Assembly: GCF_020622065.1 (NCBI RefSeq)
Contig: NZ_JAHRYQ010000002.1
Coordinates: 493,905 to 557,904 of the forward strand
From: Geothrix sp.
GTDB taxonomy: Bacteria; Acidobacteriota; Holophagae; Holophagales; Holophagaceae
DNA: 64,000 nt
Direction: 5' to 3'
Within the stretch, counting starts at the first letter, position 1. Each line of letters starts with the position of its first letter. Shown here one piece after another: positions 16,595 to 26,381 of this stretch. The notes under the pieces are model-generated. The model searched no databases. It had not been told where the DNA came from and saw nothing but the letters and a program-made list of their open reading frames with translations. Both the position numbers and the translations under genes were made by a program.

Positions 16595-17422
16595 ATGCCC
16601 ATCCTGTCCGCCTCCGATCTCCGCCTCCGCCTGCCCGGGGTCCGCCTGCTGGACGCCCGGCAGGAGCCCGCCGACTATGCCGCCGGCCACCTGCCCGGGG
16701 CGCTCCATGCGGACCTGAACCGCCAGCTGAGCACCGCCACCGACGCCGGCCATGATCCGGCCCGGGGCGGACGCCACCCCCTGCCGCCCCTGGCCCGCTT
16801 CGCCGCCCAGGTGGGCGCCTGGGGCATCGATCCCGGCACGGAGGTGGTCGTCTACGATGCCAGCGGCGGAGGGAATGCCGCGGCCCGCCTCTGGTGGATG
16901 CTGCGGGCCCTCGGGCACGAGCGCGTCCTCGTGCTCGACGGCGGTCTCCAGGCGGCCCTCGACGCCGGCTTGACAGTGACTGTCGAAGTGCCTGCCGTGA
17001 CTCCCCTCGGGCCCTACCCGGCCGAGCGCTGGGCCCTTCCCCTGGCGGATGCGGAGGCGGTGGACGCGATCCGGCAGGATCCCACCCGCCGGCTGCTGGA
17101 TGTGCGCTCCTCCGAGCGGTGGCGCGGGGAGAACGAGACCCTCGACCCCATCCCCGGCCACATTCCCGGCTCCCTGAACCTGCCCTGGGCGGACAACCTG
17201 GGCCCCGATGGCCGCTTCAAGGCCGCCGGGGACCTGCGCGCCCAGTACCAGGCCCTGCTGGGGGGCGTGCCGCCCGCGCGCCTCACCGTCCATTGCGGCA
17301 GCGGCGTCACCGCCTGCCACACCCTCCTGGCCCTGGAGGTGGCGGGCCTCACCGGGGCCTCGCTGTATGTGGGCAGCTGGAGCGAGTGGTGCCGCAGCGG
17401 CCGGGAGCGGGCCCGGGGCTAG
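16595..17422 (+). CDS. Sulfurtransferase with tandem rhodanese domains
   Basis: 275 residues in two rhodanese domains (about 1-130 inactive and 150-270 active). The active-site loop is CGSGVTAC in VHCGSGVTACHTLL, the CGSGVT(A/S) form of SseA-type 3-mercaptopyruvate sulfurtransferases rather than CRKGVTA of thiosulfate-specific enzymes. Other conserved stretches are GxEVVVYDAS, RLWWMLRALGH and RSSERWRG. It transfers sulfur to cyanide or thiol acceptors. It begins at ATG 16595 behind a G-rich ribosome site, divergent from the TlpA-like gene; both handle sulfur chemistry, but a link is only suggestive. Confidence 0.88.
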   Translation: MPILSASDLRLRLPGVRLLDARQEPADYAAGHLPGALHADLNRQLSTATDAGHDPARGGRHPLPPLARFAAQVGAWGIDPGTEVVVYDASGGGNAAARLWWMLRALGHERVLVLDGGLQAALDAGLTVTVEVPAVTPLGPYPAERWALPLADAEAVDAIRQDPTRRLLDVRSSERWRGENETLDPIPGHIPGSLNLPWADNLGPDGRFKAAGDLRAQYQALLGGVPPARLTVHCGSGVTACHTLLALEVAGLTGASLYVGSWSEWCRSGRERARG

Positions 17423-17481
17423 CGGGAGCCCGGCAACCCGGGTGCGGAAGGAACCCCCGGTCTTTCGCTAGAGTGAAAGGC

Positions 17482-18669
17482 ATGAACCCATGGAAGGGCC
17501 TCCGAGGCCTCCCCCGCGAAGTCTGGCTGGTGTGCGCCAGCACCCTGGTCAACCGCCTCGGCACCATGGCCCTGCCCTTCCTGGTGCTCTACCTCACCGA
17601 GGGCCGCCGCTGGACGCCGGGGGAGGCGGGGTTCGGCATGATGGTTTACGGCGCGGGGGCCCTGGCGGCCGGGCCCTTCTCGGGCCGCCTGGCGGACCGG
17701 CTCGGCCATGTCCAGGTGCTGAAGGCCAGCCTCTGGTCGTCGGGGACGCTGCTTCTGCTCCTACCCTTGGCCACCACCAAGCCCCTGCTCTTCGCCCTCA
17801 TCTTCCTCTGGGCGGGCCTCACCCAGGCCTTCTGGCCCAGCGCCATGGCCTTGTTGGCGGACCTCGCCCCACCCGAGCAGCGCAAGGCCGTCTATGCCCT
17901 GCATCGGCTGGCCGTGAACCTGGGCATGGCCGTGGGGCCGGCGGTGGGCGGGTTCATCGCCCATCGAAGCTACACCTGGGTGTTCTGGACCGACGGGCTC
18001 AGCACCCTGGCCGGGGCCGCGCTATTGGGCCTGCTGCTGAAGACGCCGCCCCGGCCCTCCCCCCACCAGGACCAGGCGCGGGGCGCCAGCCCCTGGCGGG
18101 ACCGCCACCTGGCCTTTCTCCTGCTCCCCTTCGTCCCCCTGCTGATGGTGTTCTTCCAGATCGAGGGCACCCTGCCCTTGTGGGTGGTGCGCGACCTGAG
18201 CCTGGGCAGCCGCTTCTACGGCCTGTTGTTCACGGTCAACACCCTGATCATCGTGGCCCTGGAGGTCTCGCTGAACCTGGCCATGGCCCGCTGGCCGCAC
18301 GGCCGGCAGCTCTTCGTCGGGGCGCTCTGCCTGGCCTCGGGCTTCGGCCTGACGGCCTGGGCCACGGGCCGCACCACGCTGATCCTCACCACGGTGATCT
18401 GGACCTTCGGCGAAATGATCCTGTTCCCCGCCATGAGCGACGCCGTGGCCACCCTGGCGCCCCCGGACCGGCGCGGCGAGTACATGGGCCTGCTTTCCCT
18501 CTGCTTCGCCGCCGGTCTGGCCCTGGGACCCTGGCTGGGCGTGTTGGCCTACGCCAAGGCCGGCCCGCGCGCGGTGTGGCTTTCCGCCTTCGGGATCGCC
18601 CTGGGCGCCGGCCTGCTGTTGGCCCGCTTCCGGACGCCCCGGGGCCAGCCTCTTCAGTCCGCCGGGTAG
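17482..18669 (+). CDS. MFS transporter (395 aa)
   Basis: About 12 hydrophobic helices and the MFS loop-2/3 signature GRLADRLGHVQVLKAS near residue 73, plus the motif PAVGGFIAHRSY after helix 5. Layout is that of the DHA1-type multidrug or metabolite exporters; the substrate cannot be inferred. ATG 17482 follows AAAGG and gives the expected short N-terminus; the frame itself is open far upstream through the rhodanese gene, which is read in another frame. Its last 16 bases overlap the convergent Spy-like gene. Confidence 0.85.
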   Translation: MNPWKGLRGLPREVWLVCASTLVNRLGTMALPFLVLYLTEGRRWTPGEAGFGMMVYGAGALAAGPFSGRLADRLGHVQVLKASLWSSGTLLLLLPLATTKPLLFALIFLWAGLTQAFWPSAMALLADLAPPEQRKAVYALHRLAVNLGMAVGPAVGGFIAHRSYTWVFWTDGLSTLAGAALLGLLLKTPPRPSPHQDQARGASPWRDRHLAFLLLPFVPLLMVFFQIEGTLPLWVVRDLSLGSRFYGLLFTVNTLIIVALEVSLNLAMARWPHGRQLFVGALCLASGFGLTAWATGRTTLILTTVIWTFGEMILFPAMSDAVATLAPPDRRGEYMGLLSLCFAAGLALGPWLGVLAYAKAGPRAVWLSAFGIALGAGLLLARFRTPRGQPLQSAG

Positions 18670-19115
18670 CCAGGCGCCGAGGGTTCCTTCCGGGCCTGCC
18701 GTCGGCGCTTCAGCGCCTCCTTGGCCTGGGCTTCCAACGCTTCGTACTGGCGCTTCTGCTCGTCATTCAGGATCGCGAGGATCTTCCGGTCGTACTCCTC
18801 ATGGACCGCCTTCGCTTTCCGGAGCTTATGGTGGGGGCGCAGGGAGGCATCGCCCTGGATGACCCGCATCTGGTCCTGGCGCTCCGCCAGGATGGGCTTC
18901 AGCTGGATTTTCTGCGCGTCGGTCAGGCCCAGCCGGGCCGCAAGCCGTTCCACCGCGGCCTCAGGTGCCGCGAGCACCCGATCGGGCGCGGTGGCCACCC
19001 GGCGACTCACCGGAACCAGGGGGGTCGGGTTCTGGGCCCGGGCCGGAGCCCAGGCCAGGAGGAGCCCTCCAGCGAAAGCCAGGCGCAGGTCCCCTCGGAT
19101 GAAAAGTCTGATCAT
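18654..19115 (-). CDS. Periplasmic Spy/CpxP-like helical protein (153 aa)
   Basis: Begins at ATG 19115 with a signal peptide ending in ARAQ. The mature protein is helical and carries LGLTDAQKIQLKPILAE and ILNDEQKRQYEAL, the paired LTxxQ motifs of Spy/CpxP-like periplasmic chaperones and of many small Acidobacterial homologues. Spy proteins bind unfolded proteins or metals in the periplasm. The C-terminus is basic. An earlier in-frame ATG at 19139 is less likely. Its end overlaps the convergent MFS gene by 16 bases. Confidence 0.72.
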   Translation of the reverse strand: MIRLFIRGDLRLAFAGGLLLAWAPARAQNPTPLVPVSRRVATAPDRVLAAPEAAVERLAARLGLTDAQKIQLKPILAERQDQMRVIQGDASLRPHHKLRKAKAVHEEYDRKILAILNDEQKRQYEALEAQAKEALKRRRQARKEPSAPGYPAD

Positions 19116-19194
19116 GGCGGCGTCCCCCAACCCCTCCATGGAGGCCGTGAACCCTTGGCCGGTTGAACCGGGTGGTTCGAAAATCCGGTGACCG

Positions 19195-19659
19195 TCAAAT
19201 CCGAACCGAATCTCCCACGCGGATCACGCCCCCGCCCAGGATCTCGGCGCGCAGGCCGCCCCGGTGGATGAGACCGGGCAGGATCTGGGGTTTGCCCGTC
19301 ACGCGGGCCAGGGTGGCGCAAGGCTCACAGAGCTCGTGGCCGCGCAGACGCACCTCGCCCACGGTGAACTCCTGGCCCACCAAGTGGTTCAGCGCCACCC
19401 CGCGGGTGACGAGGTTGCGGCGCGTTTCACCCGGAGCGAGGACCAGGCCCAGCTCCAAGGCCAGCGCCTCGATGGCCTCCGCCTCGATGAGGGTGATCTG
19501 GCGACCCGGCTTGGGTTTGGCCGAGAAGCTGCCCATGCGGGTGGCGTAGCGGTCGCCCTCCAGGCCGACCCCCGGCAGGGCGGTGGCCTCGGGTACGCCG
19601 CGCATGGAGGCCCCGGCCTCCATGGCGAGGTGGATGGACTCGACTCGGCCAGGGGTCAT
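19195..19659 (-). CDS. MOSC-domain protein
   Basis: 154 residues from ATG 19659 with GGAGGAGG upstream. The MOSC (molybdenum cofactor sulfurase C-terminal) fold is shown by GLEGDRYA near the N-terminus, ITLIEAEAIEAL, ETRRNLVTRG, LNHLVGQEF and the conserved cysteine in CEPCATL. MOSC proteins bind the molybdenum cofactor or act as sulfur carriers; stand-alone versions are poorly characterised. It lies on the minus strand downstream of a small exported-protein gene, possibly in one transcript. Confidence 0.85.
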   Translation of the reverse strand: MTPGRVESIHLAMEAGASMRGVPEATALPGVGLEGDRYATRMGSFSAKPKPGRQITLIEAEAIEALALELGLVLAPGETRRNLVTRGVALNHLVGQEFTVGEVRLRGHELCEPCATLARVTGKPQILPGLIHRGGLRAEILGGGVIRVGDSVRI

Positions 19660-19720
19660 GGGCGCCTCCTCCTCCAGTGTCCAGGAAACGGCCACGGTCA
19701 GCCACGCGGGAGGCGCGGAA

Positions 19721-20125
19721 TCAATCCCGGATCAGATCCCGGCGGTCCACCAGCCGGAAGGTCCGCCCCTTCCACTGGGCCGCCTGGGGTTCGATCTGCA
19801 CCGATGCCGGTGGAATCCGTTCCGCCTTGCCCCGGCTCTTGGGATAGAGGAAGACCTGCTCGATCTCCCGGAAATCCTCCCGGTCCTCCGGGAACATGAT
19901 GTAGCGCACCAGCCACCCGTCCGGAGCGGCATAGGCCTCGTAGCTGTAGTGGCGGCAATCGGGATCCGCCAGAAGATGGGAATCCAGGCGCAGCCAAGCC
20001 GGGGGCGCCGGATCGGCCTGGAAGCCGGGAATGGCCCCGGAGGCCCGGACGCCGGCTGGTTCCAGGGGCGGCTGCGCCGCCCCTGGAACCAGGACCATCA
20101 GGCAAGTCAGGATCGTTTTCAACAT
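19721..20125 (-). CDS. Exported hypothetical protein (134 aa)
   Basis: A short signal peptide (MLKTILTCLMVLVPGAAQ) precedes about 115 residues with many aromatic and charged residues (DCRHYSYEAYAAPDGWLVRYIMFPED). No family recognised. The final segment WKGRTFRLVDRRDLIRD is compact. The gene lies between rocD and the MOSC gene on the same strand, with gaps of about 100 and 60 bases. Confidence 0.6.
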   Translation of the reverse strand: MLKTILTCLMVLVPGAAQPPLEPAGVRASGAIPGFQADPAPPAWLRLDSHLLADPDCRHYSYEAYAAPDGWLVRYIMFPEDREDFREIEQVFLYPKSRGKAERIPPASVQIEPQAAQWKGRTFRLVDRRDLIRD

Positions 20126-20223
20126 GAAGGAACTCCGGGGATTATGAAATTCCCGCCGATATCCTTCATTTTCCCATCACCCAGGGGCGGATGGGGTAAT
20201 CAGATTGTGACTTGTGCGGCAAT

Positions 20224-21438
20224 TCAGCCCTGAAGCACGGCTTCCAGCTGATCCACAGCCCAGTCGATCTGCTCCTTGGTGATCACAAGGGGCGGCGCGA
20301 GACGGATGATCTGCTCGTGGGTGTCCTTGCAGAGCATGCCGCGGTCCTTGAGCTGGTAGCAGTAGGGACGGGCCTTCCCCGCGCTTTCTTTCAGCTGCAC
20401 GCCAGCCCAGAGGCCACGCACGCGCACCAGCTCCACCTTGTCGGACTTCATGCCCTTCAGGCGCTTGGCGAAGTACTCGCCCAGCTCGGCGGCGCGCTCC
20501 ACCAGCTTCTCGTCCACCAGCACATCGAGAGCGGCGCTGGCGACGGCGCAGGCCAGTGGGTTGCCGCCATAGGTGCTGCCGTGGATGCCGGGGGTGAACA
20601 CATCCATGACCTCATCGTTGGCCAGGAAGGCGCTCACGGGGTAGTAGCCGCCGCTGAGGGCCTTGCCGATGGTGATGCCGTCAGGGCGGATCCCCTCATG
20701 CTCGAAGGCGAACAGCTTGCCCGTGCGGCCCAGGCCGGACTGGATCTCGTCGAGCACCAGGAGGCAGTTGTTCTTCGTGGCGACCTCGCGCAGGCCCTTG
20801 AGGAAGCCGTCGGGCGGGATGACCACGCCGCCCTCGCCCTGGATGGGTTCCATGAAGATGGCGCAGGTGTTCGGATTGATGGCCTTCTTCACCGCCTCCA
20901 GGTCACCGTAGGGCACGATCACGAAGCCGGGGGTGAAGGGGCCGAAGCGGCTGGTGCTGTCGGGATCGGTGCTGAAGCCCACGATGGTGGTGGTGCGGCC
21001 GTGGAAGTTGCCGTCGGCCACGATGATCTCGGCCTTGCCGTACTCGATGCCCTTCTTGTCGTAGCCCCACTTGCGCATGGCCTTCAAGGCTGTTTCAACA
21101 GCCTCGGCGCCGCTGTTCATGAGCAGGGCCTTGTCGAAGCCGGTGAGCTTGCAGAGCTTCTCGAGGAGCGGGGGGAACTGGTCGTTGCGGAAGGCGCGGC
21201 TGGTGAGCGCCAGGGTCTTGATCTGGGCGATCATGGCCTCGCCGATCTTCGGGTGGTTGTGCCCCTGGTTCACGGCGGAGTAGGCGGCCAGGAAGTCCAT
21301 GTACTTCTTGCCGTCCACATCCGTGAGGAAGACGCCCTCGCCCTTGGTGCAGACCACATCGAGGGGATGGTAGTTGTGGGCGCCGTACTGGTTTTCCTGC
21401 TGGATCAGCGCTTCGGATTTCGCGGCGAGGGTGGCCAT
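20224..21438 (-). CDS. rocD: Ornithine-oxo-acid aminotransferase RocD
   Basis: 404 residues, a class-III PLP aminotransferase. The PLP lysine is K259 in TIGKALSGGYYP; other signatures are NSGAEAVETALK (108-119), NFHGRTTTIVGFS, EPIQGEGGV and LDEIQSGLGRTG. The N-terminal YGAHNYHPLDVV is diagnostic for ornithine aminotransferase rather than acetylornithine aminotransferase. The enzyme converts ornithine and 2-oxoglutarate to glutamate semialdehyde and glutamate, linking arginine and proline metabolism. A sigma-70-like promoter lies upstream (21498-21526). No arginase or proline genes are adjacent. Confidence 0.93.
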   Translation of the reverse strand: MATLAAKSEALIQQENQYGAHNYHPLDVVCTKGEGVFLTDVDGKKYMDFLAAYSAVNQGHNHPKIGEAMIAQIKTLALTSRAFRNDQFPPLLEKLCKLTGFDKALLMNSGAEAVETALKAMRKWGYDKKGIEYGKAEIIVADGNFHGRTTTIVGFSTDPDSTSRFGPFTPGFVIVPYGDLEAVKKAINPNTCAIFMEPIQGEGGVVIPPDGFLKGLREVATKNNCLLVLDEIQSGLGRTGKLFAFEHEGIRPDGITIGKALSGGYYPVSAFLANDEVMDVFTPGIHGSTYGGNPLACAVASAALDVLVDEKLVERAAELGEYFAKRLKGMKSDKVELVRVRGLWAGVQLKESAGKARPYCYQLKDRGMLCKDTHEQIIRLAPPLVITKEQIDWAVDQLEAVLQG

Positions 21439-21497
21439 GGGAGCTCCGGGATGGGTTGGCGAGGTGGGAATGGATGGCTGCCGAATGAGAAAGGGCC

Positions 21498-21526
21498 AGT
21501 GTAGGCCGGCGGGCTCTGATTGTCAG
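21498..21526 (-). promoter_or_regulatory. Sigma-70-like promoter for rocD
   Basis: On the minus strand, -35 CTGACA (21521-21526) and -10 TACACT (21498-21503) are separated by 17 bases, with a leader of about 50 bases to the rocD ATG. Just upstream, TCAAGG-CTT-CCTTGA (21532-21546) is a perfect 6-bp inverted repeat that could be an operator abutting the -35 element. Confidence 0.5.
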
Positions 21527-21668
21527 GTTTCTCAAGGCTTCCTTGACGAAGTGTCAGGGGCCATCCCCCGGAGCTCTCCACCCGGCCGGCGGTGGATTCC
21601 CGCCGCTGGGCGGAAGGATGGGACAATGGGGTCCCCTATCCAGTACGGTGTTGCCTCCGGAGATTCCC

Positions 21669-22409
21669 ATGAGCGATCAGCCCTCCTCCCTGTACGGTGA
21701 CCAGCCCGAGGCGCCGCGCCCCAAGGCCCCCGGACTCATCGATCAGATCGTCGGCGTCTTCACGGCCCCGGTGGAGCTCTTCCAAAAGCTCAACAAGGCC
21801 CCCAGCTGGGGCTGGGCCCTGGGGGTCCTCGTCGTGGCCGCCCTGGTGGTCACGGTGATCTGGGGCCTGCGGGTGGATGTGGAGGAGATGCTGCGGCCCA
21901 TGCTGGAGCGCAATCCCCAGATCCAGGCCTCGCAGATCGACATGATCATCGAGATGCAGAAGAAGTTCGTCCTGCCCTTCGGCATCATCGGCGCCCTCTT
22001 CGGCACCGCCGCGGCCATGGCCCTGGTGGGGCTCTTCTACTGGCTGATCGGCAAGGCCCTGCCCGAGGCCGAAGCCCCCTCGTATCCGCAGGCCCTCAGC
22101 GCCGCGGTGGTCCCCACCCTGGTGCGGCTGCCCCACACCCTGCTCCTGATCGTCATCTGCCTGGTGCGCCCCATCGGCGGCCTCACTCCCGAAAAGCTCG
22201 CCCCCACCTCCCTGGGCTACTTCCTGCATGTGGAGAGCCTCAAGCTCCACGCCTTCCTCTACAGCATCGACCTGTTCTACCTGGCCGAGGCCGTGCTGAC
22301 CTATCTCGCCCTGCGCCACCTCGTCCGCATGAAGACATCGGGCGCCCTGATCTGCGTCCTCGTGCCCATGGCCTTCGGCATCGGACTCCGCATCCTCGGA
22401 GCCAAGTAG
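21669..22409 (+). CDS. YIP1-family membrane protein, first gene of MacAB-like operon
   Basis: 246 residues from ATG 21669 (GGAG six bases upstream). After a ~25-residue polar start comes GLIDQIVGVFTAPVELFQKL, the family's N-terminal block, then five hydrophobic helices (about residues 50-70, 105-130, 150-170, 195-215, 220-243). It resembles the YIP1 protein at 6658. The stop codon abuts the start of the MacA-like gene with no gap, so the two are almost certainly co-translated. The position suggests a membrane partner of the transporter, but no role is established for this pairing. Confidence 0.78.
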   Translation: MSDQPSSLYGDQPEAPRPKAPGLIDQIVGVFTAPVELFQKLNKAPSWGWALGVLVVAALVVTVIWGLRVDVEEMLRPMLERNPQIQASQIDMIIEMQKKFVLPFGIIGALFGTAAAMALVGLFYWLIGKALPEAEAPSYPQALSAAVVPTLVRLPHTLLLIVICLVRPIGGLTPEKLAPTSLGYFLHVESLKLHAFLYSIDLFYLAEAVLTYLALRHLVRMKTSGALICVLVPMAFGIGLRILGAK

Positions 22410-23656
22410 ATGGCGTCCCGGAACACCAAGCTCCTGCTCGGCGGGGCCGCCGCCCTCGTCATCCTGGTCACCCTCGGCATCGCCTTCGGCGGCGCCAAGG
22501 ATGAGGACAGCGCCTATTCCTGGGATGCGGTGGGCCGCGGCGACATCCGCGAGACCATCAGCGCCAGCGGCGAGATCCGCGCCAAGACCCAGATCAACAT
22601 CGGCACCTCGGTGGCGGGTGAGATCAAGGCCATCCATGTGAAGGACGGCCAGGATGTGAAGGCGGGCGACCTGCTCGTCAGCATCGACCAGGAGCGCCTC
22701 AAGCAGGCCCTGGCCCAGGCCCAGGGCCTGCTTGAGGCTGCGCGGCAGGACGCCTCCCGCCTCGAGGCCGCCATGCGCCGCGCCGTGGACAGCTTCCCGC
22801 GCTATGAAGCCCTGCGCCAGCAGGGGCTCATGTCGGACGAGGACTTCCGCCAGCAGAAGCTCGCCAAGGAAAGCGCCGTCCTCTCCTACAACAGCGCCCG
22901 GGCCAATGTCGCCCAGAGCGACGCCAACCTGAAGGCCATGCAGGACGGCCTGTCCAAGGCCACGCTGCGCGCCCCCATCACGGGCCGGGTCACGAGCCTG
23001 AAGGCCGAAAAGGGCGAGACCGCCATTCCCGGCATGAGCAACCTGCCGGGGGCCACGCTCATGGTCATCTCCGACATGAGCGAGATGCAGGCGGAGATCA
23101 AGGTCAACGAAAGCGAAGTGGTGCGCACGAAGGTGGGGCAGACCGCCCAGGTCACCGTGGAGTCGCTGCCGGGGAAGGTCTTCCCGGGTTCGGTCATCGA
23201 GGTGGCCACGGGCACGGAAAAGACGGGCACCGACGCCAACCTCTACAAGGTGAAGGTGCTGCTCCAGGGCCAAGCCTCGGACCTGGGCCAGCTGCGGCCC
23301 GGCATGAGCACCCGCGCCGTGATCCTCACCCGCGAGGCCAAGGGCGTGCTGCGCGTCCCCCTGCAGGCCGTGCTCGAGCGGGAGGGGAGCCCCGACGAGG
23401 CCCAGAAGCAGGGCCTCCTGGCCCCCATGACCCGCAACATCGTCATGGTCTTCAAGGGCGGCAAGGCCCAGGAGCGGACCGTGCAGGTGGGCATCGCCAA
23501 TACCCAGTTCTTCGAGCTCAAGGAAGGTCTGGCCGAGGGCGACAAAGTGCTCACGGGGCCCATCCGGAAGCTGAAGGAGCTGAAGGACAAGGCCACGGTG
23601 ACGCTGCGCGCCCGGTCGGACAGCGACCTGGCGAAGGTCAAGGACACGAAGAAATA

Positions 23657-23657
<1 letters not shown>
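22410..23657 (+). CDS. MacA-like periplasmic adaptor (membrane fusion protein)
   Basis: 415 residues: one N-terminal membrane anchor (about residues 9-28), a biotinyl-lipoyl half (ISASGEIRAKTQINIGTSVAGEI), an alpha-helical hairpin (about 90-175), the second lipoyl half (KATLRAPITGRVTSL) and a beta-barrel domain with a C-terminal membrane-proximal domain. This is the HlyD/MacA architecture that joins an inner-membrane pump to an outer-membrane channel. It starts directly after the YIP1 gene stop and its own stop overlaps the permease start by one base (TAATG). Confidence 0.9.
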
Positions 23658-24880
<1,223 letters not shown>

Positions 24881-24910
24881 ACTGGTCATCCGTCTCGATC
24901 GGAGTCAGAC

Positions 24911-26269
24911 ATGCCGAAGCTCGTCCGCATCGCCAATGGCCAAGGTTTCTGGGGCGACAGCATCGACGCCCCGGTGCGCCTGGTGGAGGCCGGGGGCATC
25001 GACTACCTGACGCTGGACTACCTGGCGGAGGTCACCCTCTCCATCATGCAGAAGCAGCGCCGGAAGGATCCGAAGCTGGGCTATGCCACCGATTTCGTGG
25101 ACTTGATGAAGCGCGTGCTCCCCCAGCTCAAGGCCACCGGCATCCGCGTGGTGGCCAACGCCGGCGGCGTGAACCCCGAGGCCTGCCGCGCCGCCGTGCT
25201 GGAAGTCGCCCGCCAGCTGGGCATCACGGGCCTGAAGGTCGCCACGGTGACTGGCGACGATGTGCTGGCCCGGCTTCCCGAGTTCGAGGCGAAGGGCCTG
25301 AAGCTCGCGAACATGGACACCGGCGAGGGGCTCTTCGACGCGCCGCGGACCATCCTCAGCGCCAATGTCTATCTTCAGACCCAGGCCATGGTGGAGGCGC
25401 TGGACACCGGCGCGGACATCGTGCTGACGGGCCGCTGCACGGACCCGGGCCTGACCCTCGCGCCCCTGATCCACGAGTTCAAGTGGGCCCCGGAGGATTG
25501 GAACCGCCTGGCCGCAGGCACGGTGGCGGGCCACATCCTCGAGTGCGGCGCCCAGAGCACCGGCGGGAACTTCAGCCGCTGGTGGGAGGTCCCCGAGCTC
25601 TGGAATGTGGGCTACCCCATCGCCGAGGTCGCGGAGGACGGCACCTTCGTCATCACCAAGCACGCGGGCACCGGTGGTCTGGTCACCGTGGATACCGTCA
25701 GCGAGCAGCTGGTCTACGAGATGGGCGACCCGGAGAACTACATCACGCCCGATGTGGTGGCGGATTTCACGAGCATCCACCTCGAACCGGCCGGACCCGA
25801 CCGGGTGCGCGTCAGCGGCATCACCGGCAAACCCCGCACGCCCTTCCTCAAGGTGAGCGGGGCCTACCTCAAGGGCTACAAGGCGACGGGCCAGCTGACC
25901 CTCTGCGGCCCCCGGGCCCTGGAAAAAGCGCAGCTCTGCGCGGACATCGTCTGGAAGCGCCTGAAGGCCGCGGGCTTCGACTACGAGCACACGGACGCCG
26001 AATTCCTGGGCGCCAGCACGGTGCACGCGGGCATCGCGCCCGCTCCGGCGGATCCCGCCGAGATCGTCCTGCGCCTCAGCGTGAAAGATCCCGACCGTAA
26101 AAAAGTGGAGCGCTTCGGTCGGGAGATCGCCCCGCTCGTCACAGCGGGCCCGGCGGGCGTCACCGGTTTCGCCGGAGGCCGGCCCAAGGCCCAGGAGATC
26201 GTGGCCTACTGGCCCGCCCTGCTGCCCCGGGAACTCGTCACCTGGCAGGTGAGCGTCGAGGAGATCTGA
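24911..26269 (+). CDS. AtuA-family protein (DUF1446; acyclic terpene utilization-like)
   Basis: 452 residues with the AtuA-type N-terminal block IANGQGFWGDSIDAP, then DYLTLDYLAEVTLSIMQKQ, NAGGVNPEACR, TGRCTDPGLTLAP and QSTGGNFSRWW. Family members sit in citronellol/geraniol catabolism gene clusters in Pseudomonas, but most bacterial homologues are of unknown function. No acyl-CoA carboxylase or the small DUF4387 partner is adjacent, so a terpene role is not supported by context. It follows the permease gene by 30 bases with its own ribosome site and may be in the same transcript. Confidence 0.82.
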   Translation: MPKLVRIANGQGFWGDSIDAPVRLVEAGGIDYLTLDYLAEVTLSIMQKQRRKDPKLGYATDFVDLMKRVLPQLKATGIRVVANAGGVNPEACRAAVLEVARQLGITGLKVATVTGDDVLARLPEFEAKGLKLANMDTGEGLFDAPRTILSANVYLQTQAMVEALDTGADIVLTGRCTDPGLTLAPLIHEFKWAPEDWNRLAAGTVAGHILECGAQSTGGNFSRWWEVPELWNVGYPIAEVAEDGTFVITKHAGTGGLVTVDTVSEQLVYEMGDPENYITPDVVADFTSIHLEPAGPDRVRVSGITGKPRTPFLKVSGAYLKGYKATGQLTLCGPRALEKAQLCADIVWKRLKAAGFDYEHTDAEFLGASTVHAGIAPAPADPAEIVLRLSVKDPDRKKVERFGREIAPLVTAGPAGVTGFAGGRPKAQEIVAYWPALLPRELVTWQVSVEEI

Positions 26270-26381
26270 GGGCTCAACCATCCAGCTGTCCGCGGCATCC
26301 AAGGGGTGTCCGGGCCTGAGCCTGCCCTTGCGGAATCGGGCCCGCCGCGCATCCTTGTTTTCACAGGTTCCAGGAGCTTCC

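Noticed and set aside
19172..19195. GGTTCGAAAATCC, resembling a tRNA T-loop
   Set aside because: No acceptor stem, anticodon arm or other tRNA parts fit around it.
20173..20195. CCCATC/GATGGG hairpin downstream of rocD as a terminator
   Set aside because: Stem is short and is followed by AAAA, not T, in the direction of rocD transcription.
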